Shown one piece after another: positions 25,868-34,433 of a DNA stretch of 64,000 nucleotides. Under the pieces are notes generated by a model. The model saw only the letters and a list, made by a program, of their open reading frames with translations. It had not been told where the DNA came from and did no database searches. The first letter of the stretch is position 1. Each line of letters opens with the position of its first letter. The stretch is from Pseudodesulfovibrio alkaliphilus (GTDB lineage Bacteria; Desulfobacterota; Desulfovibrionia; Desulfovibrionales; Desulfovibrionaceae). The position numbers were made by a program, and so were the translations under genes. Where the stretch lies: positions 186,001-250,000 of the forward strand of contig NZ_WODC01000002.1 in NCBI RefSeq assembly GCF_009729555.1. Reading direction: 5' to 3'.

Positions 25868-25896
25868 TAAGTATGTACGGCGCGGCGCGGTGTCAA
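25868..25896 (-). promoter_or_regulatory. Candidate promoter of the Sm-like gene
   Basis: Minus strand: TTGACA (25896-25891), 17-nt spacer, TACTTA (25873-25868). The start codon lies about 30 bp downstream, giving a short 5' untranslated region. Confidence 0.65.
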
Positions 25897-25934
25897 GGAG
25901 CCAATTCCTCGGGCCGGTCTGGTCCCCCATGATC

Positions 25935-26009
25935 GGGCGGGGGCTCGCCGCTGTCGCGACGGCCCCCGCCCCGGCCGCGTCCGTGTCCATCCCGGCATGG
26001 ACGCGGCCG
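25935..26009 (-). terminator. Tandem hairpins after the sodium symporter gene
   Basis: Two perfect stems lie back to back: CGGCCGCGTCC/GGACGCGGCCG (25972-25982 with 25999-26009) and GGGCGGGGGC/GCCCCCGCCC (25935-25944 with 25962-25971). No T-run follows, so they may protect the mRNA end or terminate with Rho. Confidence 0.55.
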
Positions 26010-26030
26010 TTGGTATGGAGTTGAGGAGAG

Positions 26031-27605
26031 CTACGCCTGTTCCGGGCCATGGAGGATGGCCATGACCTCCTTGGTGTCGTGGGGCAGGGCAGCCTCGCCC
26101 TTGGCGGCGATTTCCATCTTGGAGGCCGCGTAGATGGCGAGGAAGCTGATGATCATGACGAATCCGCCCGGGTTGTTGAATTGGAGGAAGGTCGGGAGCA
26201 TGCCCTTGCCAAGGATCATGGCGAACGATCCGATGATGCCGACCACAAGCCCGGCACATGCGCCGTTTTTGGTCATCCTCGGCCACCATACGCCCATGAC
26301 CAGTACCGGGAAGAAGGTGGAAGCCGCGATGGCGAATGCCAGGCCCACGAGGATGGCGATCTGCATGTTTTCGGCCCACAGGCCCAGCGGGATACCCAGA
26401 AAACCGACGAAGACCGAGGCCACGCGGGCCACCTTGACGCGGGTGACTTCGGGCATGTTGGGGTTGAAGACGTTGACCACCAGGTCGTGGCCAATGGCTC
26501 CGGCACAGGCGATGATCAGCCCGGCCACGGTGGAGAGGATGGCCGCGAAGGCCCCGGCCACCACGATGCCGAGCAGGATCTGGCCGCCGAAGTACGATCC
26601 GGCCACGGGCACGGCCAGGTTCTGGCCGTTTTCGGCCAGCCACGCCATCTGGTGCTGGGTGACGCCCAGGGCGTCGCCCTGGAGGTAGATGTAGCGGACC
26701 ACATGGCCCACATACGGGCTCAGGATGTAGAACATGCCGATGAGAAAGAGCACATAGATGACCGTGCGACGGGCGGCCTTGCCATCGGGAGCGGTGTAAA
26801 AGCGCACCAGGATGTGCGGCAGCCCGGCCGTACCGAACATCAGCGCCAGGAGCAGGGAGAGAGTGTCCTTGAGGCTGGTCAGCCAGAAGGCCGGGGCAGT
26901 GTACGCCTCTCCGTCGAACATCTTGCCCGTCTCGGGCTCCGGCCCTTTGAAGGAAGCGAGGAACTGCACCACGTCGGTGTAGGTATAGCCCTTGAGCACA
27001 AAGGGGATGAAGGCGAGCAGGAACATGGCGCCAAAGAGAATCCAGAACTGGACCAGTTGGTTGACCGTGGTCCCCTTCATCCCGCCCACGGTGACGTAGA
27101 CAGTGATAATCAGGGTGATGAGGATGATGGCCATGTCATACTCCATGCCCAGGAGCAATCCCATGACCTTGCCCGCGCCGAGCATCTGCGGGGCCATATA
27201 GAAGAGGGAGACGAAGAGCACGCCGATGACGCCGAGGACACGGGCCGTCTTGGAGTGGAACCGTTCGGAAACGAAGTCGGGTACGGTGTAGCGGCCGAAC
27301 TTGCGCAGCGGGCTGGCCAGGAACAGGAGCAGCGCGATGTAGCCCACGAAGAACCCGAGGGCGTAGATGATGCCGTCAAAGCCGTAGAGGAAGGCCACGC
27401 CTGCCACACCCAGGAAGGAGGCGGCGGAGAGGTAGTCCGAGGAGATGGCCGAGGCGTTGATGAACGAGTTGACCTTGCGTCCGGCCAGGTAATAGTCGGC
27501 CGAAGTTTTCTGTTTACGGAACATCACGGAGGTTATCACCGTGAAGGCCAGCATCAGCCCGATGAGCACCAGGGCGGTGACAGGTATCTGGTATCCGGTT
27601 TCCAT
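26031..27605 (-). CDS. Sodium:solute symporter, acetate permease (ActP)-like
   Basis: 524 residues and about 13 transmembrane helices. SSS-family features are DYYLAGRKVNSFINASAISSDYLSAASFLG near the N-terminus, the GGMKGTTVNQLVQFWIL segment, and LMFGTAGLPHILVRFYT, which is typical of the ActP/acetate-monocarboxylate branch. It probably imports acetate, lactate or a related monocarboxylate with Na+. The ATG is two bases after the small subunit stop; the two form an operon. Confidence 0.88.
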   Translation of the reverse strand: METGYQIPVTALVLIGLMLAFTVITSVMFRKQKTSADYYLAGRKVNSFINASAISSDYLSAASFLGVAGVAFLYGFDGIIYALGFFVGYIALLLFLASPLRKFGRYTVPDFVSERFHSKTARVLGVIGVLFVSLFYMAPQMLGAGKVMGLLLGMEYDMAIILITLIITVYVTVGGMKGTTVNQLVQFWILFGAMFLLAFIPFVLKGYTYTDVVQFLASFKGPEPETGKMFDGEAYTAPAFWLTSLKDTLSLLLALMFGTAGLPHILVRFYTAPDGKAARRTVIYVLFLIGMFYILSPYVGHVVRYIYLQGDALGVTQHQMAWLAENGQNLAVPVAGSYFGGQILLGIVVAGAFAAILSTVAGLIIACAGAIGHDLVVNVFNPNMPEVTRVKVARVASVFVGFLGIPLGLWAENMQIAILVGLAFAIAASTFFPVLVMGVWWPRMTKNGACAGLVVGIIGSFAMILGKGMLPTFLQFNNPGGFVMIISFLAIYAASKMEIAAKGEAALPHDTKEVMAILHGPEQA

Positions 27606-27607
27606 GA

Positions 27608-27874
27608 TTATTCCCCCTGGGCGATGGTTTCTATCTCGTCCTCAATGGCGTTGGCCTTGCCCACGTACCAGATGAACAGCGCCCAGGTGACGGGATAGAC
27701 GGCCACCGCGACCAGCCAATAGTGCAGGGGGAAATTGAGGATGTTCACACTGGTGACGGTTTCCTTTGCCAGATAGACCAGCAGGAAGATTCCTATGACA
27801 AAGGCGAAGTACGGAATGCCGATGCCAAGTGCGAAGTTGAGTTGTCGTTTTCTGATTCTTTCGATTCGGTCCAT
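27608..27874 (-). CDS. Small membrane subunit of the symporter (DUF485/DUF4212-like)
   Basis: 88 residues with two transmembrane helices (about residues 15-37 and 50-70), a basic N-terminus and an acidic tail (KANAIEDEIE). Position directly upstream of, and almost touching, the symporter gene matches the YjcH-ActP and small-subunit/SSS pairs. The exact family (DUF485 or DUF4212) is not settled by eye. Confidence 0.78.
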   Translation of the reverse strand: MDRIERIRKRQLNFALGIGIPYFAFVIGIFLLVYLAKETVTSVNILNFPLHYWLVAVAVYPVTWALFIWYVGKANAIEDEIETIAQGE

Positions 27875-27953
27875 GGTGTGCCCCCTTTTGGTTAGCAGGT
27901 TTGCCGTTGGGGTCTTTTTAAAGTAGTAATATAGTCCGGGGCATGGCATTTCA

Positions 27954-28036
27954 GGTAAACGGTCAAACTCGTCCGGTCGCGGGTCCTGAGCTGGTCATCC
28001 CTGCGGTTAACGGGTCCATTTTGCCGGTAAACGGTC
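27954..28036. repeat. Three GGTAAACGGTC-like direct repeats in a divergent promoter region
   Basis: GGTAAACGGTC occurs exactly at 27954-27964 and 28026-28036, with a near copy GGTTAACGGGTC at 28005-28016. They lie between the symporter pair (minus) and the nucleotidyltransferase gene (plus), so they could be operator sites for the symporter or both units. The regulator is unknown. Confidence 0.45.
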
Positions 28037-28048
28037 GCCTGGGCGGCC

Positions 28049-29137
28049 ATGGAGCGCGATGTGAGCGACGAATCCGGGCATTCCCGCTTCCCTGGTCCTA
28101 AATTCGAGGCTGTTTTTGGCGCACCCGCCGGGCTAGACCGCGAACTGCTCAGGATGGCTCGCGACGGTAAGCTCGCCGGGCTGCGTAGCACCCGGCGCGA
28201 CCTTGTGCAGGACTGGCTCGACACCGGGCTCTCCGCCGAACAGACCTGCAAGCGGCTCTCGGCCTACAACCGTTCGGTGATTCAGGCGGTCTTGGAGGCC
28301 CACGCCCAGGACGCCCCTTGGCTGCGCCGATGCACTTTTCTCGAATTCGGCTCGGGCGGTCGCGACGAGCAGGTCATCGGTTCGGATCAGGACAATGGGA
28401 TGATCGTGGCCGAGGGGGTCGATCCTGACGATCTTGAGGACGTGGCCCAGTCCATAGTGGTGGCTTTGGACGGCGCGGGCATTCCCCTGTGCGATGGTGG
28501 GGTCATGGTCTCCAACGGGCAGTGGCGAGGTTCCTATGACGATTGGTTGTTGCGGCTCACGGGCTGGCTTTCCAATCCGGCTGAAAAGGGGGCGTGGCAG
28601 TCGGGATTGATCCTCGACTTTCGCGGCCTCTTCGGCTCTCCCGAAGAGGCGGATAAGCTGCGTGAGCGGCTGTGGGAATACGTCCGCACCAAGCCCATCG
28701 TCCTGTCCCTGCTCATCGGCGAGTTGACGGATTACCGGCTGCCACTGACCATTTTCGGCGCCTTCATCACCGAGCGATCCGGGCCGTGGCAGGGGCATCT
28801 CAATATAAAAAACAGTGTGCTGGCCCACCTGACCAACAGTGCCCGCATCCTGACCCTCAAATACAACCTCGGTCCCAGCAACACCTGTGATCGCGTCCGG
28901 GCCATGGCCGAGGCCGGGCACGTCTCGGCGGACCATGGCCAACGGCTGTTGGCGGCCTGGGAGTATCTCCAGCGCAAGCGGCTCGAGATCGGCCTGGCGT
29001 GCGAGGCCGAGGGCGTGAGGCCGCACAGCCTCGTCAACCCCGCCGCTCTGGATGCCGGAGAACGCGCCCGGCTCAAGGCGGCCATCCAGTCCACCGAGAA
29101 GCTGGTGCGTCTGGTTCAGGCCGGGGCCGGACTCTGA
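28049..29137 (+). CDS. DUF294/GlnD-like nucleotidyltransferase-fold protein
   Basis: 362 residues. Residues 101-116 (GSGGRDEQVIGSDQDN) match the GS-x-GR-x-EQ-x3-(T/S)DQDN motif of DUF294 proteins, the GlnD-like nucleotidyltransferase fold. The C-terminal helical part (HLNIKNSVLAHLTNSARILTLKYN) corresponds to the substrate-binding DUF294_C domain. CBS and cyclic-nucleotide-binding domains usually found N-terminally are missing. It is divergent from the symporter genes; in many bacteria such proteins sit next to SSS symporters or DNA polymerase III epsilon-like genes. No good ribosome site is seen, so the start is tentative. Confidence 0.78.
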   Translation: MERDVSDESGHSRFPGPKFEAVFGAPAGLDRELLRMARDGKLAGLRSTRRDLVQDWLDTGLSAEQTCKRLSAYNRSVIQAVLEAHAQDAPWLRRCTFLEFGSGGRDEQVIGSDQDNGMIVAEGVDPDDLEDVAQSIVVALDGAGIPLCDGGVMVSNGQWRGSYDDWLLRLTGWLSNPAEKGAWQSGLILDFRGLFGSPEEADKLRERLWEYVRTKPIVLSLLIGELTDYRLPLTIFGAFITERSGPWQGHLNIKNSVLAHLTNSARILTLKYNLGPSNTCDRVRAMAEAGHVSADHGQRLLAAWEYLQRKRLEIGLACEAEGVRPHSLVNPAALDAGERARLKAAIQSTEKLVRLVQAGAGL

Positions 29138-29215
29138 GACGGGACGGCGTCAAATTTGCATTCGTCTTGATAAAGTGATGATTCCCTGACGCCCGATCCA
29201 TCCGAGGACCCTTTT

Positions 29216-30772
29216 GTGAATGTGCTGATAATCAATCTGACCCGGTTCGGCGATCTTATTCAGACCCAGCCCGTCATTTCGGGGCATGTGGCCCTGGGGC
29301 ATCGCGTCGGGCTGGTGTGCCTGGAGAATTTTGCCTCGGCTGCCCGTCTGCTCCACGGCGTGGACCGGGTCTTTCCACTGCCGGGCGCCGGCCTGCTGGC
29401 CCGGATTGATCAGGATTGGCGGCTGGCCGTCCGCGACATGGCCGCCTTTGCCGCGGATATCCCGGCCTTGTTTCCGGCAGATGTGGTCATCAACCTGACG
29501 CCGTCAGTGTCCTCGCGGCTGCTCACCCGCGCCCTGACCCCGGCGGACGCCCGAGTGGCCGGGTTTGGTGTTGACCAGTTCGGATTCAACGCCGACACGT
29601 CGTCCTGGGCCGCTTTCCTGCAGATGGCCGGAGCCAATCGCGGAGCCAGCCCATTTAATATTTGCGATATATTCCGGCGCGTGGCCGGGCTGCGCGATGA
29701 GGGCAACAGCCTGGTTCTGGCGCGGCCCGATCCGGCGGAGCTGGAACGGGCCGACGACCTGTTGGCCGGGGATCATGGTGCCTGGCAGGGTGGGGGATTC
29801 CTGGCCCTGCAGCCGGGTGCCAGCGAGGAGTGCCGCCGTTGGCCTGTGGCTTATTTCGTGGCCCTGGCCCGGCTGGCCAGGGAGCGGCTCGGGCTGGTTC
29901 CCGTGCTGCTTGGCAGTTCGGACGAGATCCCTCTTGGCGAGCGGTTTCGAACCGCCTACGAGTCCCCTTGCATTGACCTCATGGGCCGTACATCGCTGAC
30001 CGGGCTGGCCAGCGTGCTGTCGCGTTGCCGTGCCCTGGTCACCAACGACACCGGCACCATGCACCTGGCCGCCGGTCTGGGCGTGCCGCTGGTGGCTGTG
30101 TTCCTGGCCACGGCCCAGCCCTGGGATACTGGCCCCTACCGGCAGGGAAACATTTGCCTTGAGCCTGACTTGCCGTGTCATCCCTGCGGATTCGGCACCG
30201 TTTGCCCCCACGACAACGCCTGCCGCAGGACGGTGACGCCCGAGGCCGTGTTCTCGGCTCTGGACCGTCTTATGACCGGACGGGAGAGCGATTCTTGTCC
30301 AGGTGCCAGGGTCTGGCTCACCCGCACCGGAAACGCCGGGTTCCTTGATCTTCTTTCCCTTTCTGGCCACGACCAGACGGATCGTAGTCTGTGGATCGCC
30401 TTGCAACGGGCCTGCTATCTTCCCTTTCTTGATGGCGATCCGCTTGAGGGAGCCACCGGCCTGGGGAAGTTGCTCGGCTCTGCAATGAGGGCTGACATGT
30501 CCAATATTTTGACAAGCGGGGCGGATCTGCTTTTTCTGCTGTCGAGGCAGGCCATGGTCCTGGCTGCCAATCCCAGACCACAGGCCAAGGCAAAATTTCT
30601 CGCCTCCTGGCAGCGGCTGCAGAATGTGCTGTCTGCTGATTCTCGTCTTAATATACTGGGATTGCTTTGGATGTTTGAGTCGCAACAGTGTGGGGACGAT
30701 CTTGGTTCCCTTATGGCGCTCATTGAGCGCTACCGCGCCCTGTTCATTTCGCTGGCCACGGAACTCGCGTAG
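29216..30772 (+). CDS. Glycosyltransferase family 9 (heptosyltransferase-like) with C-terminal extension
   Basis: 518 residues. The first about 345 form a GT9 GT-B fold: VLIINLTRFGDLIQTQPVISG at the N-terminus, LQPGASEECRRWP, and CRALVTNDTGTMHLAAGLGVP for nucleotide-sugar binding, followed by the Cys cluster CHPCGFGTVCPHDNAC seen in GT9 enzymes. About 170 further helical residues have no recognised domain. It starts with GTG after GAGGA. It precedes two genes of unknown function in the same direction; in Desulfovibrio, GT9 genes of this kind lie in flagellar regions, so flagellin glycosylation is a guess. Confidence 0.82.
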   Translation: MNVLIINLTRFGDLIQTQPVISGHVALGHRVGLVCLENFASAARLLHGVDRVFPLPGAGLLARIDQDWRLAVRDMAAFAADIPALFPADVVINLTPSVSSRLLTRALTPADARVAGFGVDQFGFNADTSSWAAFLQMAGANRGASPFNICDIFRRVAGLRDEGNSLVLARPDPAELERADDLLAGDHGAWQGGGFLALQPGASEECRRWPVAYFVALARLARERLGLVPVLLGSSDEIPLGERFRTAYESPCIDLMGRTSLTGLASVLSRCRALVTNDTGTMHLAAGLGVPLVAVFLATAQPWDTGPYRQGNICLEPDLPCHPCGFGTVCPHDNACRRTVTPEAVFSALDRLMTGRESDSCPGARVWLTRTGNAGFLDLLSLSGHDQTDRSLWIALQRACYLPFLDGDPLEGATGLGKLLGSAMRADMSNILTSGADLLFLLSRQAMVLAANPRPQAKAKFLASWQRLQNVLSADSRLNILGLLWMFESQQCGDDLGSLMALIERYRALFISLATELA

Positions 30773-30851
30773 TCGGCATGGTTATTGAATAGATCGTTCG
30801 GAACCGACTTTTTCGGAAAAAAGTATCATCCCACTCAAGGAGGAGACAAGC

Positions 30852-31454
30852 ATGATAGTCATTGACGGCAAGCCCTACGACATCGGCATCGGACATTTCC
30901 AGAATCTGGAGCAGGTTTTCAACAAGGTGGTTGAGGATGGCCGCCTTGAGGACCGCGTTGTCACCGACGTGATGATCAACAATGAACCCTTTACGGAAAT
31001 CTATCCCCACCAGTCCGAGGACATCGACATGTCCGATGTCCAGTCTGTCGAGATCGTGACCATGTCTACCGGCGAGATGGCCGTGGAAGTCACCCTTGAG
31101 CTCTACAAGGTGGTCAACCTCATGTCCGAGGGGGGCAAGCGGGTGGCCCAGCTCTTCCGTCAGGCCGACGACGCCGAGGCCCTGGACACCTACCAGGACC
31201 TCCTTGAAGTGATCAGGAACTTTCTGCGTACCATTGGCGTCCTGCGCGACGAATACTCCCTCAAGGACAATGTTGAGTACACCAAGGCGGCCGAGGAGCT
31301 CAACGAGCTGTTCACCGAGATGAGCTCTGTGCTCGAAAACGAGGACTGGATTCTCCTGGCCGATTTGCTCGACTATGAGTTTCTGCCTGCGGTGGAGAAA
31401 TGGAAAAAGGTCATCAAGCTTATTCGCGACGACATCAGGGCTGCCCGGAGGTAG
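30852..31454 (+). CDS. Conserved hypothetical protein, partner of GT9 gene
   Basis: 200 residues, acidic and cytoplasmic. The first about 75 residues look like a small alpha/beta domain (MIVIDGKPYDIGIGHFQNLEQVF ... VEIVTMS). The rest is strongly helical (EELNELFTEMSSVLENEDW), suggesting a coiled coil or four-helix domain. Strong AAGGAGGAG ribosome site; the next gene begins two bases after its stop. No family is recognised. A secretion-chaperone or flagellar role is possible from context only. Confidence 0.65.
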   Translation: MIVIDGKPYDIGIGHFQNLEQVFNKVVEDGRLEDRVVTDVMINNEPFTEIYPHQSEDIDMSDVQSVEIVTMSTGEMAVEVTLELYKVVNLMSEGGKRVAQLFRQADDAEALDTYQDLLEVIRNFLRTIGVLRDEYSLKDNVEYTKAAEELNELFTEMSSVLENEDWILLADLLDYEFLPAVEKWKKVIKLIRDDIRAARR

Positions 31455-31456
31455 AT

Positions 31457-31813
31457 ATGACCGCCAGACATCGGATGATCGACGAGGCGCTTTCCATCGG
31501 CCGCCGCGAGCTGGGTTTTCTTGTGGCGGGCGACGTGTTCGAGGCGGAGAAGCTCTCGCGAGACCGCGAGCGCATTCTCGACCAGGCCATTGAAGACCTC
31601 GACCGCAAGCACCTGGAGATCCTCGCCGACAAGCTGGTGGAGATGAAATCGCTCCAGGACGAGATTTCTGGTGAGGCCAGACGGCTGCACTCGTCTCTCA
31701 AGCGCGATCTGGCGGATATGAAGCAGCAAAACCGCAGAATCGCGGGGTACAGCTTTGGCGCGGGCAATGTCTCCCGCCTTGCCCGCGACCGTTTTGTCAG
31801 CAAGAAGAGCTGA
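31457..31813 (+). CDS. Small coiled-coil hypothetical protein (FlgN-like shape)
   Basis: 118 residues, nearly all helical with heptad-like charge patterning (DRERILDQAIEDLDRKHLEILADKLVEMKSLQDEISGEARRLHSSLKRDL). The tail is basic (RFVSKKS). Size and helical character resemble FlgN/FliT-type flagellar export chaperones, but no signature is certain. It is translationally coupled to the preceding gene (GGAGG overlapping its stop) and followed by a terminator. Confidence 0.6.
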   Translation: MTARHRMIDEALSIGRRELGFLVAGDVFEAEKLSRDRERILDQAIEDLDRKHLEILADKLVEMKSLQDEISGEARRLHSSLKRDLADMKQQNRRIAGYSFGAGNVSRLARDRFVSKKS

Positions 31814-31833
31814 TTCCTCCTCACTCGAAGCAA

Positions 31834-31868
31834 AGAGCCCCGGCCGGATGTGGTCGGGGCTTTTGTTT
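31834..31868. terminator. Terminator between the coiled-coil gene and the PilZ gene
   Basis: AGCCCCGGCC (31836-31845) pairs with GGTCGGGGCT (31852-31861) through one G-T wobble, followed by TTTGTTTTG on the plus strand. Confidence 0.8.
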
Positions 31869-31876
31869 TGGGGGCA

Positions 31877-32791
31877 TCAGTCGAAGCGGGTCCAGCGGAG
31901 TCCCCCGCGGGCCAGGGGGGCGGCCGCGCCATCAAAGGCGATGCCCATGCGGGTGAAGCCGGGGCGGCCCGATTCCATGGTGCGCACCGTGCCGCTGTAC
32001 CAGTAGGGCTTGAAGGTCTTTTCCCGGAAATTGAACATGAACAGGTTGACGGTCACGGCGGCGCCCACGGCGCAGGTTTCGGGGATGACGTGGTTTTGTA
32101 CGCTCAACCCCAGGCCGCCGCTTGAGATATTGAGCACGGCGTTGGCCGCCTGCGCGGCCCCTTCGGTCGAAAGAGAGTTGATTCCGATATGGGGCATCGC
32201 GTCCTCAAAGGACGTGTCCGAGGCGTAGGGGCTTTCCATCCACAGTTTGACACGGATGAATTGCTGGTCGGCCACGCGCTTGCGCGAGTGTTTGCGACGC
32301 ACGACCATGGCGTAGCTGCGCGGAGCGGAGAGGACGATGCGGTCGGCTCTGCGTCCCGATCTGTCAGACTCCACGAGGCGGGCAGTGAAAGCGTTGACCC
32401 TGCCACTCTCGACCCGGACCGGGGCGAAAACGCAGGTGACATCTTCGCCCTCCGTGGCCTTGATGGTGTCGAAGCGTTCGATGATCTCGCAGGTGAGTTT
32501 GCCTGACGCGGCAGCAGTGATGACGAAGCGTACCGCCACGGCGCCGTCGTTTATCAGGTCAATGGACGCGCCTTGATGCTGGAGGGTTCGGGCGATGTTG
32601 ACACGTTTGGCCTTGCCGCCTCTGTTTCTTGTCAACAGGCGCAGGGCGATCAGCAACAGTGTCAGGGCGGCCAGACCAAGGATTGCGCCCGCGCCCAGGC
32701 GGATCATCTCGGGCGTCAGCCCGGACAGCTGCCCGGTCAACAGTTCCGACAGTGACTCTCCAAGGAGGGTGGTGGCGTCGTGGATGTTCAT
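31877..32791 (-). CDS. Membrane-anchored PilZ-domain protein (YcgR-like, c-di-GMP receptor)
   Basis: 304 residues. One transmembrane helix (about 34-52) is followed by a YcgR-N-like beta domain (about 65-160) and a C-terminal PilZ domain. The c-di-GMP motifs are present: RRKHSRKR (165-172, RxxxR type) and NISSGG (221-226, D/NxSxxG type). It probably couples c-di-GMP to motility or surface behaviour. It lies 13 bp after the transglycosylase gene on the same strand. The ribosome site is weak. Confidence 0.85.
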   Translation of the reverse strand: MNIHDATTLLGESLSELLTGQLSGLTPEMIRLGAGAILGLAALTLLLIALRLLTRNRGGKAKRVNIARTLQHQGASIDLINDGAVAVRFVITAAASGKLTCEIIERFDTIKATEGEDVTCVFAPVRVESGRVNAFTARLVESDRSGRRADRIVLSAPRSYAMVVRRKHSRKRVADQQFIRVKLWMESPYASDTSFEDAMPHIGINSLSTEGAAQAANAVLNISSGGLGLSVQNHVIPETCAVGAAVTVNLFMFNFREKTFKPYWYSGTVRTMESGRPGFTRMGIAFDGAAAPLARGGLRWTRFD

Positions 32792-32804
32792 GAGTGTCAG
32801 CTTG

Positions 32805-33986
32805 TTAGAAGTTGACGAAGTGTCGTCTGGCGTCCACGACCTTACCGAGATAGCGTCGGGTTTCGGCGTGGGGCAGGCTAGTGCGCAGGGTGTCGTAAAC
32901 CGCGCCGGGATGCATGCCGTTGATGCGTCGCGCCGCCTTGGCGCGGTCACTGTGAAACGTCCTGAGCACCCCGCCCGCCCCGCCGTTGTAGCCCGCGATG
33001 ACGCAGTATTCACGGGACACAGGGTCGGCCACTCCCGAGAGGTAGCGGGTGTCGAGCAGGTGCAGGTAGGCGGTACCGTAAGTGATGTTGGTGGGCGGGT
33101 GGAAGAGGTCATCCTGTCCGGGCTGGCCTTCCCGGCCGTTGAGCAGGCGGTAGACATCGCTTCCGGCAGTGGCGGCCACCACCTGCATCAGGCCGATGGC
33201 GTTGGCGTGGCTGACGGCAAAGGGGTTGAAGTCCGACTCCACCTTCATGATGGCGTAGATCAGGCTGCGGCTGACGGCAAAGCGGACTGCCGCCGTCTCC
33301 ACAAGCCCGCGATACTTCCGGGCGCGTACGTCAAGATGGTCGGGAATCATGTGGAAGGTCACGGCCCGTACTGTCTTGCCGTCAATGGTCCGTACGCCCA
33401 CGCCCGAGGCCATCAGGTGGTCGGCGAACCGTTCGGCCCGCCATGCCCAGCGGATGTCATGTCCTTCGTGGTCCTTGACCTCGCCATAGAGAAAAGGCGT
33501 TTCACCGAGTTTGACCGGGCTTGATGAATACAGGTCCACGGTGCGGGGATCGGCCGGGGTGAGCAGGGTGGTGATAATGGCTGTGCGCAGGCTCTCCATG
33601 GGATTTTCCTGGTCAAGGGTCTCGACCAGGATGATGCCCTTGTCAAAGTCCACGCTGGCTCGCGAGAGGTAGTTGTGGGTGTACTTGACGTATTCCTTGG
33701 GGGTGGGGACTCGGGTGTCCTTTTTGCCCCATACCGACTCCACGGCCTTGAGGAAGCTCTCGATCATCCTGGCCATCTGTTTGAGGTCTGCGGTCAGGGC
33801 TGCCGGATTGGCGGCATAGGCCTGCGCTTTGCTTCTGGCCAGGGATTCGGCCGCAGCGGCCGGACTGCCCGTGGCCGCCGCCCGGGCCACCCTGACCGCG
33901 TCGTGGCGCGAGCAGGAGCCAAGCAGGGCGGCCATCGTGATCAGGACGACAAGGGCCAGAGCGCGGTCTTTCATGCGGTGGGCCAT
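32805..33986 (-). CDS. mltC: MltC-type lytic murein transglycosylase, lipoprotein
   Basis: 393 residues. The lipobox is LLGSC (Cys25). An N-terminal MltC-specific domain (DUF3393-like, with EYVKYTHNYLSRASVDFDKG) precedes a C-terminal SLT domain with catalytic E250 (IYAIMKVESDFNPFAVS), the GLMQV motif and AGYNGG. It cleaves peptidoglycan glycan strands at the outer membrane. ATG 33986 is used; an in-frame ATG four codons downstream is also possible. The PilZ gene follows in the same direction. Confidence 0.9.
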   Translation of the reverse strand: MAHRMKDRALALVVLITMAALLGSCSRHDAVRVARAAATGSPAAAAESLARSKAQAYAANPAALTADLKQMARMIESFLKAVESVWGKKDTRVPTPKEYVKYTHNYLSRASVDFDKGIILVETLDQENPMESLRTAIITTLLTPADPRTVDLYSSSPVKLGETPFLYGEVKDHEGHDIRWAWRAERFADHLMASGVGVRTIDGKTVRAVTFHMIPDHLDVRARKYRGLVETAAVRFAVSRSLIYAIMKVESDFNPFAVSHANAIGLMQVVAATAGSDVYRLLNGREGQPGQDDLFHPPTNITYGTAYLHLLDTRYLSGVADPVSREYCVIAGYNGGAGGVLRTFHSDRAKAARRINGMHPGAVYDTLRTSLPHAETRRYLGKVVDARRHFVNF

Positions 33987-34117
33987 ATCCTCAAGGCTTG
34001 ACAGGGTTGGTTCCAGAGGTGATTGTCAGGAACAACCTTAGGGGCATTTTCCAACAAGTTCAAGTCGGTGCAACTTTCGCTACACCGGGGTCGCCCCGCG
34101 GTATCAGGCAGGAATCC

Positions 34118-34426
34118 ATGACCGAACCGCCCATCATCGAACGCATAGACGCAGATCTTGAGGAACTCATGGAGCGATTCTTCGCCAGTTCCCGGCGCGA
34201 AGTGGAGGCCATGCGGGCCGCGCTGGCCGCGCAGGATTTCGTCACCCTGGCCCGTCTGGGCCACACCGCCAAGGGAACGGGCTATGGCTACGGCTTCCGG
34301 GGCATGGGCGACATCGGCCTGGCTCTCGAGAGCGCCGCCCTGGCCGACGACCACACCGGGGCCGCCAGCCAGGTCGAGCGTTTGGCGCACTATCTGGCCT
34401 CCGTGCGCGTGGAATTCGTGGATTGA
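34118..34426 (+). CDS. Stand-alone histidine phosphotransfer (HPt) protein
   Basis: 102 residues, a four-helix HPt domain. The phosphorylatable H49 lies in ARLGHTAKGTGYGYGFRGMGDI, which corresponds to the usual H-x-L-K-G-x(3-5)-G segment. A phosphorelay intermediate without a kinase beside it. AGGA precedes the ATG. It is convergent with the aldolase gene, with 7 bp between. Confidence 0.82.
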   Translation: MTEPPIIERIDADLEELMERFFASSRREVEAMRAALAAQDFVTLARLGHTAKGTGYGYGFRGMGDIGLALESAALADDHTGAASQVERLAHYLASVRVEFVD

Positions 34427-34433
34427 TTCTTCA

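Noticed and set aside
23973-27698. Long plus-strand frames (556 and 549 codons) opposite the radical SAM and symporter genes
   Set aside because: Antisense to clear genes; the opposite strand has all motifs and normal codon use.
29171-29199. Sigma28-like promoter (TAAAGTGA ... CCCGATCC) before the GT9 gene
   Set aside because: Spacing is off by about two bases and the -10 half matches poorly; too weak to call, although it would fit a motility role.
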